Shown here piece by piece: positions 55,519 through 64,000 of a stretch of 64,000 bases of DNA. Each line of letters begins with the position of its first letter. The stretch's first letter is position 1. This DNA is from Chrysogorgia sp. JL179-B06 (lineage: Eukaryota; Cnidaria; Anthozoa; Scleralcyonacea; Chrysogorgiidae). Under the pieces are notes generated by a model, which had not been told where the DNA came from, ran no database searches, and saw only the letters and a program-made list of their open reading frames with translations. The translations under genes were made by a program, and so were the position numbers. Location: positions 409,501 to 473,500 of the forward strand of contig JAYKKM010000204.1 of assembly GCA_035772405.1 (NCBI GenBank), in the 5' to 3' direction.

Positions 55519-58500
55519 ATGGCGAACAGGCAATCTATGATAGTCGCTCCACAATATGGCAGATCGTGCGTTGCTGGAACGTATGGCGGGACTAGTTGTA
55601 CGAACACGCAGTTTACAAAAGATGTCTCCTTTCATTACTTTCCGAACAAAACGAAAGACTCCAAAAGACATCGACAGTGGGTGCGTTTTGTTCAGAGGCA
55701 CCGACCAGATTTTAAGCCATCACGATATTCGTCATTGTGCTCTGTTCACTTTGATGACAGCTGCTACACCACACGAAGGGATGTGGCTCTTCAAGTTGGA
55801 ATAAGAGCAACCCTTAAGAATGATGCCGTACCGAGTAATGATGCAGCAAATGATGCAACCACCGATACAACAAATACGCCTCTTTCGGCCAGAGGACGTA
55901 AACAGGTACAGTACTATAATTTAAAGAGTCTTAGTTAGCACATCTGCACATATATATTAAACGTTGATATATAATATGCTTGCATATTATTGTCTGTTAT
56001 TATGAAACAACTGAAATTTATCTCATTGTTATTCTTTATCTCCTGATAGGTTTTGCGGTCCCTTACTCGAGAAGCAAGTACTTCTGGCGTAGCAGAAAAA
56101 GGCTCCATCAGTTCGTCGTCAGATGAAAACGTTGCTAAAACGCCCGAAAGCCCTTCAGAGTGTTCAGAGGGAGAGATCGGGAATCTAAAAAAGAAAATTC
56201 ATGCTCTACAGAAGACTAATTGGAGTTTAAAAAAAGAAAAACAAACCTTGCGCAGGCAACTAGACAAAGTAAGTTGATAGACACTGTATTTGAATAAATC
56301 CAACACTTATACCACAAGGTCCACATTTATATTTTATATAGTGTTTGGTGTATAATTGTTTTAGGAAATAAATACTAGTGTACAGGTATATATATATATG
56401 GAATAAAGTTGTGTAATATAGTTATAGTTAAAGATACAAAGAACTTCATTATATACTTCAATAGTTTAGGTAGACGTTCCCGAAATTGTGTGTTCAGTGG
56501 AGCTGGCTGGTGCTTCATATTTCTATTATATAATAAATTGATTTGACTTTTTTTTGTCAGGTTAAATCAGAACATGCTAATCCAGTAAGTGGTAAGAAGC
56601 GTACCTTTTCTGAAAGACTAGCCTGCAGTGAAGAGGAAATGAATATTGACGATGTGGAAGGGTCTCAAGAGAGTGATACAGATTGGTCCTCATATGAAGA
56701 ACTTAGTTGTTCAATTGATGATTCTGATGATGAATCTGATGATGATAATGATGGAGTCTCAAAAAACACAGTTAGGTAAGCATGCTACCATGCCATATCA
56801 GTATGATATTAATTGTGCAATGAGATAATGTACATTTAATAACCCTGCAAAAGCACTTAATCATATTTGCTTGTTTGTGCCTTTTTGCATTTGTGATTAT
56901 TATGTTTTTATGTGATTATTATGTATTAACAGTATGATTATTATGTTTTTATTTATTGTTTGATTGTTTAGTGTTGATCCAACTACAAAGCAATATGATG
57001 AGCCAAAATTTATTGTATTCTTTGGTATGTTGATGAGTCTGTTCAAGATGTTCTGCTTTAAATGCAAAGCAGAAAATCCAACTGCCATCATCAAGAGAAC
57101 TGGAACAATGGCAACCGTGGTCCAGTCATGTAAACAGTGTGGAAAAACCAACCAATTCAAATGGAGAAGCCAACCTCTTATACACGGAAGACATCCAGCT
57201 GGAAACATCATGATGAGCTTCAGTATATTGATGTCTGGTGTAAACATAAGTCAAATCTTCCTCATGTTTCGACACATGGGCTTGTCTGCCATATCCCCAC
57301 GGACCTACTTTGCCCACCAGAAAAAGTTTTTGTTTCCAGCAATTTTCATCCATTGGGAGAGGTATCGTGCTGCATTGATTACAAAGTTAAAAAGTATCCG
57401 TGATGCTCAATGGTCAGGAGATGGTCGCTTCGATTCAATGGGCCACAATGCAAAATATGGTGTCTACACAATGTTTTGCAATTCCATTTCCAAGCTGGTG
57501 CACTTTGAATTATTGCAGGTATGAAATTATATTATTGTTGGACTGTTAGACAACTGAACTGGCCCAAAATTGCCCTTTTATTATTTTACTCTGTTTAATA
57601 CCAGATTACAACATTTTACTGCCAAAGTCAGACAAGTTTACTCTCAAAAAAGGCCTCAGATGGCAGATTCCTTTTCAAGAATAAAAGATTGTCTGGTGTT
57701 AGCCAGAGTAAAATACCACAGGCATTTGTGAGCAATAACGGTTTAATCAACACAGTTTCCAAACTACTGTACCCGATTTATCTCTAACAGGCAAACCAAA
57801 CTGGTAGCAGCAATGCCATGGAACTGGCTGGTGCAAAGTTGTGTTTTAAGTATCTCAAAGATTCTGGTGTAAACATCTCGTCATTTATCAGTGATAGGCA
57901 TAAGGGTGTTGCAAAGTGGATCCGAGAAAACCAAACTGAAACTCGTCATTTCCATGATCTTTGGCATATAGTCAAAGGAATAACAAAAAAGGTACTAAAG
58001 GCCAGTAAGGAAAAAGGTAATGAACAGTTGCAAGTTTGGTTGAAAGGCATCCGTAGCCATTTGTATTGGTGTGCTTTATCGTCAAAGCAAGGGTTTGGTG
58101 ATTTGATTGTGGCAAAGTGGAAATGTGTAATGAGACATATTTCAAATATTCACACAAACCATCCTGATCCGCTTTATACCAAATGCCCTCATGGACAACT
58201 GGAGCCTCGTGACTGGATTAAACCAGGTAAACAAACTGAAACTCAATAAGCTTTATGCAGATTTTCATCACACTATTGTTGTTCGCACTAAGCCTCATTC
58301 TTGTGAATATACTGTATAACATCAAAACGAGGCTTGGTGGTAACAATAGCAAGTTGAAAAATATATCTCGAGAATTAACTAAAAATTCAAGATGTTTTTT
58401 TTGGCAGTTTGAAATGCTGTGAGAAAAAGAATATATCATGTATGAAAAGGCTTGACCATCCCTTCCCAGCAAAATGATATACTAGCATTGCGAGCAATGT

Positions 58501-59797
58501 TACAGCCTCACAGCACACGGCTCCTATGCCCTTGTAAATGGATAAGATTCCACAGTATGTATATTATATAATTTAAACAGATGAATATTATTTGTAGGTA
58601 CACAAGCTCATGAAAGGCTTTACAATATATTGATGAAAACAGGTACCATCAAAGACATCCGCATGGTCTCTTCTGATGCCCAAACCAGCTGCTTGGAAGG
58701 GTTTCATTCGACCCTTAATCACTGGCATCCGAAAATGACACACTATTCATGGCTTGGTACCTATTGCAGGTACAATTTACTTCCTATAGTAATACTAGAA
58801 TTACTATCCAGGAAACATTTTTCAAAATAGAGCTCAAATGCTGTTGTGATGAACTTTCCATGTTTGTATCAGGTTGTGCAAGAACAAAAACATTATCATT
58901 GTCAAGATGATGTAAGAAATGGTAAAATTACTGTGGCATGATTAGGTACTGCTTGTGCATAGTCTTGTCAAACATGGACAAAGACCAGTCACAGCATTTG
59001 TAAACACCGCCTACATGTACTATATAGTTTTTGGAATTGCACATGCAGTAAAAGTATTTACTGGTATGTATTTTATTTTTTATCTTTTAAGGCATATACT
59101 GGCCATTTTACATTTCAATGAAAATCTGCATCGAGAGAAACAGAAAGCTCAAAATGGAACAAGCTACTACAATGTTGTCTATCCGAAGTACAAGTTTGGC
59201 GAGGAGGTTGTCAGGGAAATTGCAGTTCCTCCAACATACAGTATGTATAATTTTTTGACAATAAATCTTAATGTAATATTACATGTAGCTAAATATTTTG
59301 TCATTTTGTTTTAATTCTAGGCTACGTTAAAGATGTGAAAGAAGTTCTTTTCAGTGTCAGCAAAGAAGAAAGAATTCAGGCTCTGAACAAATATATAGAG
59401 CGCCAGCCAGCTCCACTGAACACACAATTTCGAGAACGTTTGCCTAAAGCGGGAGCTATTGAACGACAACTGCAAAGAAGGAGAAATATTACACAACTTT
59501 ATCCCCCAGGTATATAATATGTAATCTCTCTCTCTATTTATATATATACAGTGTATATATAGATAAATATTTTTAAATACTATATGTTTTGTATAAGAAT
59601 TCTTTTACAGGATATCAATATCATACTATCTTTATTTTTCAATAGAGTCTGAGCAAATTGTTTTGCAACAGTCAATCGCTGCTACACCTCAAGTTGCATC
59701 ACAGAGTGGAGGAGGAAAAGCAAGATTCTGCCGAAAATGCAAACTACCCATGAAAGGACACATGAGAGGACAGTGCGAGAGAACAAATACAGCCTGA
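55519..59797 (+). CDS. THAP domain plus Kolobok-type DDE transposase, nine exons
   Basis: The nine exons are 55519-55905, 56050-56268, 56561-56775, 56972-57518, 57791-58226, 58598-58769, 59092-59240, 59321-59509 and 59646-59797. Every intron is GT-AG and every phase matches, giving 2466 bases and 821 residues with no internal stop. Residues 17-78 form a THAP-like zinc domain (C17, HYFP, W54, CSVHF), followed by a heptad-rich segment near 180-200 and an acidic stretch. The transposase core has two CxxC pairs (CFKC, CKQC), GDGRFDSMGHNAKYG (D about 426), SDRHKGVAKW (D about 491) and CLEGFHSTLN (E about 634). The C-terminus has a CxxC...H...C knuckle. Kolobok transposases combine THAP and this DDE core. 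The gene may be an autonomous element or a domesticated copy; expression is unknown. Confidence 0.85.
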
Positions 59798-60436
59798 AAT
59801 TAGATTTACATAAACATTTAAACTAAAGTTTTAAATTAACAGGAAAAGGAATCAGAAAAGACTACAAAACACATACATACATGAAGTACATGTAGATAGG
59901 CCCATTCACATGATACAATATGCTGCATGCAATTATAAGTTTGGTATATGTGATCAAACTATAGATGTGTTTTCAACAGTCACCTTTGGATCATAACAAG
60001 AATTATGTGGTGTTCCAATTAATTATACACCAAATGGTATATGAGAATCGTGTACAACAATTTTATTATGAGCTGCCGGAATGACAATTGCAAACTGTAT
60101 CATGTAAATTGGCCTTATGGCCGGCTCAGGGGTTATTACTGAGTATTTATATAGACAGTTAAAAGGCTACTTTCACAATGAGAACCAATTTGAATATTCT
60201 TTTACATGTATTTTAATAAGCCTTTCTGTGTTTGCAATCCAACAGATTCTTAGCTTCATAATGAAAAAAATGTTCAAAGTAGTAGCCTTTGTGAAAGTGG
60301 TCAATGTTATAATACAGTACGCCTCACAAAATAACTCCTAGGTTTCTGTAATATTCTTCTGTAAATGTTTTATACTAGGGTTTTTTGAGATGTTTTGTTG
60401 TTCTTGCAACTTACATTAAAGGTGAACAAAAAATAT
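59798..60436. other. Intergenic spacer between the convergent genes
   Basis: This is AT-rich DNA with no coding frame. It presumably holds both polyadenylation regions. AATAAA-like strings are scattered and I cannot pick one. Confidence 0.5.
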
Positions 60437-61531
60437 TTACTGCCTTTCAAGTGCAGATGCATAACCAGTTGATTTGCCAGTTGAAAATATTGTCCTGATG
60501 TCATGATATATACAAGCTGGTAACGGTCTTGTGTTATCCCATCCCAGGAAACCAAAAATGTATCTGATAATCCATCTGTAAGCAACAGCTCTCAAGTATC
60601 TATCAATAAAACAATAGTGACAGATCGTCAGTTGGAATAAATATGTTTACCCTTTTTACTCAAAGATAGCTTAATTGATGGATCTTGATACTGTACCTGA
60701 CACCATATCTGACATTTTTTTATTGAAATATGGAAAATATAAATGCCTATAAACGCAGACACGCAGCACAACAAGTCTATAGTTTAATAATATATACTTG
60801 ACACTGACAGCCTATTAAATATCACAAAGGTATAAATGCATTCGATTGTAATCAACATTTTGGATTGTCACATACCCATTTTTGCCTTCTGCTTTTTGCT
60901 TGTATGACCTTCCCTGTCTATCCTTCAAAAGTGGGCCAACGTTCATTAAAACAACGGTCTTCGTCAAAGATTGGTAGTCCTTGTGCTGTGTGATGCATTT
61001 TATCCGCTCTATGCTTCCATCAAACAATAATTTGCCAACTGCTGCCTGGACTTCTGAACAACATCGGTGTTCTCTCATACCATTCAACAAAGTACTTTCG
61101 CATTTATTACAAGAACACCTAAATAGGTCGAAATCAAACATAAAAGTCAAAAGAAAACATCATGTAATATAATTTAAAACAGTAGACTTTAATACTACCA
61201 TTTAAAATTATATACGTTTGACTTAATTTTTAATACATATAACATACCATTCGTTCAAAAGAATTCTCTTCTCAAACCTTGCTTCTAGAATATCGGGAGA
61301 AATACCATCTATATCGACCTCGTCTTCTTGTTCTTCCTGCATACTATCGCCAATGATCGGTTCGTCTTGATATGGTGAAAAGACGAAGCCTGCGTCGAAG
61401 GCTGCGGTACTTTCCGAAGTAATTCCAATATTGACAACTCCGCAATCCGCCACATCGCTCTCTACCTCGCTTTCTGCCGATGAATTATCATTTGAAATGC
61501 TTGCCGTCTCATCAGTTTCACTCTCAGACAT
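60437..61531 (-). CDS. P2X7 C-terminal-domain-like protein, three exons
   Basis: The exons are 61531-61248, 61118-60876 and 60599-60437, with GTATGT donors and TAG acceptors and compatible phases. Together they are 690 bases and 229 residues with a TAA stop. Residues 1-90 are acidic and serine-rich (for example SDVADCGVV and EEQEDEVDIDG). From about 95 there is a zinc-binding cysteine cluster (NEWCSCNKCES, HRCCSE), then CITQHKDYQSL and, in exon 3, YLRAVAYRWIIRYIFGFLGW and LPACIYHDIR. This matches the pattern of the P2X7 intracellular domain, which in many invertebrates occurs alone and near transposases. There is no channel part, so it is not a receptor. It is convergent with the Kolobok-type gene and may be its partner. 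Confidence 0.78.
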
Positions 61532-61642
61532 TGTAAAAGTATAAAACGACCAATAAATGACTTAAACCCGACTTGAGAAGAAGCTTTTGTGTTCGCAGTT
61601 TATGCAAAACTGCTTGAAATGCAATTGTTTACTGTGAACTAA

Positions 61643-61661
61643 CTCATCATTGTGACGTCAC
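61643..61661 (-). promoter_or_regulatory. CRE-containing promoter repeat, right copy
   Basis: On the minus strand GTGACGTCACAATGATGAG lies 112 bases before the start codon at 61531. It matches 18 of 19 bases of the copy in front of the THAP gene, in inverted orientation. Confidence 0.55.
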
Positions 61662-61775
61662 GAGATAAGATCAGATTTCGCTAAAACTTCATGAATTTGG
61701 ATTCAAATTATACCAACTTATATTCGGAATATTTTGGATATCTTGGTGTCAAACTGACCAGAAAATATTCAATTT

Positions 61776-62030
61776 TCATAATCTATTAAAAAACAGACAT
61801 CGAAAATTTCGATGCATAAACACTTTAAGTTCTTCGATGTCTATTTGATGTTTTGTGTTGAATAGTATTGCTGTACCCCGGCTCAGATTGGATTCGTGGT
61901 TCCAGACTGCGTGAACTTCCCATTCTGCTGCCCATTGGTTTGCGTCTTTGTTTGATGTGCTGTGCGTCTCTTGTAGGCAATAAACATCCGCATTAGTCCG
62001 GGCGGTGAGTGAGGTAGGTATCACCTGAGC
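61776..62030 (-). pseudogene. LINE endonuclease fragment
   Basis: The minus frame reads TNADVYCLQETHSTSNKDAN, AAEWEVHAVWNH and RGTAILFNTKHQIDIEEL. This is an APE endonuclease N-terminal part (LQET is the active-site glutamate block). It is cut off on both sides and is not part of the plus-strand LINE downstream. Confidence 0.65.
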
Positions 62031-62039
62031 GGGATTTTC

Positions 62040-62400
62040 TAGACCAGTTTTTGACGTAGAACGCGAATCTGGATGTTATTCAGGCAGACAAGGCTGCTTT
62101 TAAGAGTTATAGCCGGATATTGCACAATTTAGACTCATTTCCGTGTAAAATCGTTAGTTTTAAATAATTTGTTATTATTACTAGGAATCCCAGAAAAACA
62201 GGTCTATTGGACCAGTTTTGTATGTAAGAATCCAACTGGCGAGGTATTTTTTAGAAAAAATATAACTGAGGCTGTATTTGACTATATTCTGAATATAGCC
62301 TCGTTTTCATGCAAATATGTAATTTGAAATAAATTGTGATGCTTATTCATATCTGAGTGTTACAATATTAAATATACGAGAGGTGTCTCAAAATTAACAT
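62040..62400. other. Non-coding, possible diverged tandem repeat
   Basis: Two segments (about 62040-62175 and 62208-62335) start GACCAGTTTT and share GAGTTATAGCC/GAATATAGCC and CGT(G/T)...ATG-like blocks at the same spacing. Identity is low and the relation is tentative. No gene is seen. Confidence 0.3.
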
Positions 62401-62404
62401 TTTC

Positions 62405-63960
62405 TAGTTCCGAACTCGAGCTGTATGCGTTGTCCATTGTTGCGTTTGTCCATCATCATTTTCCCCATCACGCTCGACAAGTAGCTCCGGAACGTCGTCA
62501 GGATACGCTTCAACGATCCAATCGGTCTTTAAGTTAGGGAGCCAACCCCTCCAATGCCATGATTGGGTTTTCTCCAAATTCTAGCCCCATAGTTTACTCT
62601 GGCTGTGTGCTTTCGTAGACTGCTGCTACATGGCGGCAAAAGGGAAATGTCAACAACATTGTGCTCTTTGCTCATCTTTCTCAAGAAAATAGCTGACCTT
62701 GCCTCGTTCGGCTTTCTTTTCTCCATACAGGAAGCACACATACTTTTCAATCTCTCATCGAAGTGAAAAACATAGAAAGTTGGGCGCTGAACAACCGTAT
62801 GACATTGAATATGACGAAAACAAAGGAAATGGTTGTACGGGGTAGGACAAGCAAACCAGTACCACCTTTATTACCAACAATTACACGACAACCTTATCTA
62901 AAGGTTCTCGGATTAACATTTCAAGAAAACCCCTGCAACTGGGATCTCCAAATTGATAGCTTGCTAGCCAAAGCCAGTAGCCGGTTGTACATATTACGGA
63001 CTTGCAGATTCTATGGATATCCTAAGGATCAAATAAGCCAACTGTTTGACTCACTCATTCTCTCTCTCATTCTCTATGGAATTGAGGTTTGGGGAGCAGC
63101 CTTTAAAGGGAAATACCTAGATCGTGTCGACAAGTTCCTCAAACGAGCCTTTCGATATGGCTACACGTCAAAAAACTATGTGTTATCTGACATAATTAGC
63201 GAGAGAGACAGAAAATTATGGAACATAATCTCGAACGACACAACCCATAGTCTATACGACCTACTACCCCCTAAGAGAACAAGAACACTTAGAAAGCGAG
63301 GACACAACTATATCCTGCCAAAAATTCAGACAGAGAGATATAAGAGATCCTTCATTAATAGATGCCTACTGCAATTTATAAAGAACCCTAATTGAACTTT
63401 TAACGATAGCTAGTATAAGTTTTTATATATCGTGCTTACATTATTTGTAAAGTTACACGTCTGATGTAACTATTCTATTTTTATCTCAATAAAGACTTTA
63501 CATACATACATACATACATACACATATCTCGTCAGACACATGGATCTCCGTCCCCAACCGGCTGAAAATGTCCAAGAACACTGGATCTTTGCTCGCTTGT
63601 TTCCAGCAGAAGGGCTTCCGTTTGCGTAAAAAACTTGCCACATAATCATTTCCAGTAAATGCATGGTGTCCAACCAATGCTTTATTTTCCTGATTGGTAA
63701 GACTACACGAGTTCAGGTGAAGGAGCTTTCCATGTCTTTCCAGAACCGTTGTCGATGTAGACTTCCACATTCCTGATTGGTTCCATTCCAAGTAAAATTA
63801 TGGGAATATCGATATTACCAGAACTTGATCGTACCACACAGGTTATTGGTTGGTCATCACTGCTCCTTGCAACATGCTGAATCAAATACGCAATTTTAGT
63901 ATCAGCCTCCTCTGGTCTGTTGCTAGTTCCCTTACACAAAAAGAACCGTTTTGCGTTATC
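62405..63960 (-). pseudogene. Invertebrate/fish multicopy gene of unknown function, split by a LINE
   Basis: Right of the LINE (63960-63527) the minus strand encodes RPEEADTKIAYLIQHVAR, CVVRSSSGNIDIPIILLG, EVYIDNGSGK, then KLLHLNSCSLTNQENKALVG, HHAFTGNDYVASFLRKRKPF and DIFSRLGTEIHVSDE. Left of the LINE (62756-62405) it continues with EKRKPNEARSAIFLRKMSKE, VVDISLLPPCSSSLRKHTAR, NYGARIWRKPNH and, after a shift, GWLPNLKTDWIVEAYPDDVP. I recall this series from uncharacterised multicopy genes. The DTK...SGNIDIP...NGSGK blocks suggest a PIN-like nuclease fold, which is an inference. The LINE and two frame changes disrupt it. Confidence 0.6.
62758..63526 (+). mobile_element. 5'-truncated LINE inserted into the gene above
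   Basis: One intact frame from 62763 to 63395 encodes the C-terminal 210 residues of a LINE ORF2 (NRMTLNMTKTKEMVVRG, LKVLGLTFQENP, LILYGIEVWGAAFKGKYLDR, then a basic end). A short 3' UTR ends in TCAATAAAGACTTT and a CATA microsatellite at 63503-63526. The flanks are two halves of one minus-strand gene, so the insertion point is defined by the host sequence. A target duplication is not clear. Confidence 0.85.
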
Positions 63961-64000
63961 TTGAGGCAGGCGTTCCCCCTAGCGAAGTATACAACACGCT

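Overview
The window is eukaryotic. It has spliced genes with consensus GT/AG introns, long AT-rich non-coding stretches and dense layers of transposable elements. There are no bacterial operons, tRNA or rRNA genes and no CRISPR array. The mix of families (BEL/Pao LTR elements, CR1/L2-like LINEs with microsatellite tails, a THAP/Kolobok transposase, a P2X7-C-like protein, UBZ and DUF3504 remnants, a degenerate protein kinase) looks like an aquatic invertebrate, most probably a cnidarian. That placement is inferred from recalled protein families, not measured.

Layout. 1-3130 holds three LINE fragments. 3163-5460 is a decayed multi-exon zinc-ribbon/UBZ gene on the minus strand. 5632-8640 is a decayed DNA transposon whose transposase family recurs at 39298-43436. 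8641-11476 has no convincing gene. 11477-13137 is a two-exon protein-kinase pseudogene whose intron holds a MITE-like element and a tRNA-like B box. 13630-14549 is an unrecognised acidic remnant. 14550-23110 is a nested structure: a nearly intact BEL/Pao element (14809-20754, 243-bp LTRs, 4-bp target duplication GGAT) sits inside an older, internally deleted BEL/Pao element. A LINE tail (about 23105-23997), a truncated BEL element with its 3' LTR (24062-25503) and a MULE-like transposase pseudogene (25565-26885) follow. 27262-31047 is a nearly full-length LINE with protease-like, 2A-like, PHD-like, endonuclease and RT segments.

31932-32508 and 37622-38154 are hAT-type MITEs with perfect 8-bp target duplications. 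32939-35120 is another truncated BEL element. A hammerhead ribozyme core lies on the minus strand at 36790-36836. The long-TIR transposon 39298-43436 carries an internal inversion of its N-terminal coding segment. 44571-46345 contains a transposase fragment and a Crypton-derived (DUF3504) pseudogene. 48121-48763 is a palindromic TTAA-flanked MITE. 50401-53400 is a minus-strand LINE.

The best-preserved coding region is 55519-61531. A nine-exon gene (821 codons, every splice phase compatible) encodes a THAP plus Kolobok-type DDE transposase. A convergent three-exon gene (229 codons) encodes an acidic, cysteine-rich P2X7-C-like protein. Both start next to an almost identical inverted sequence containing a CRE palindrome, which suggests the pair is one mobile or domesticated unit. 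The window ends with a minus-strand gene remnant (62405-63960) split by a plus-strand LINE insertion.
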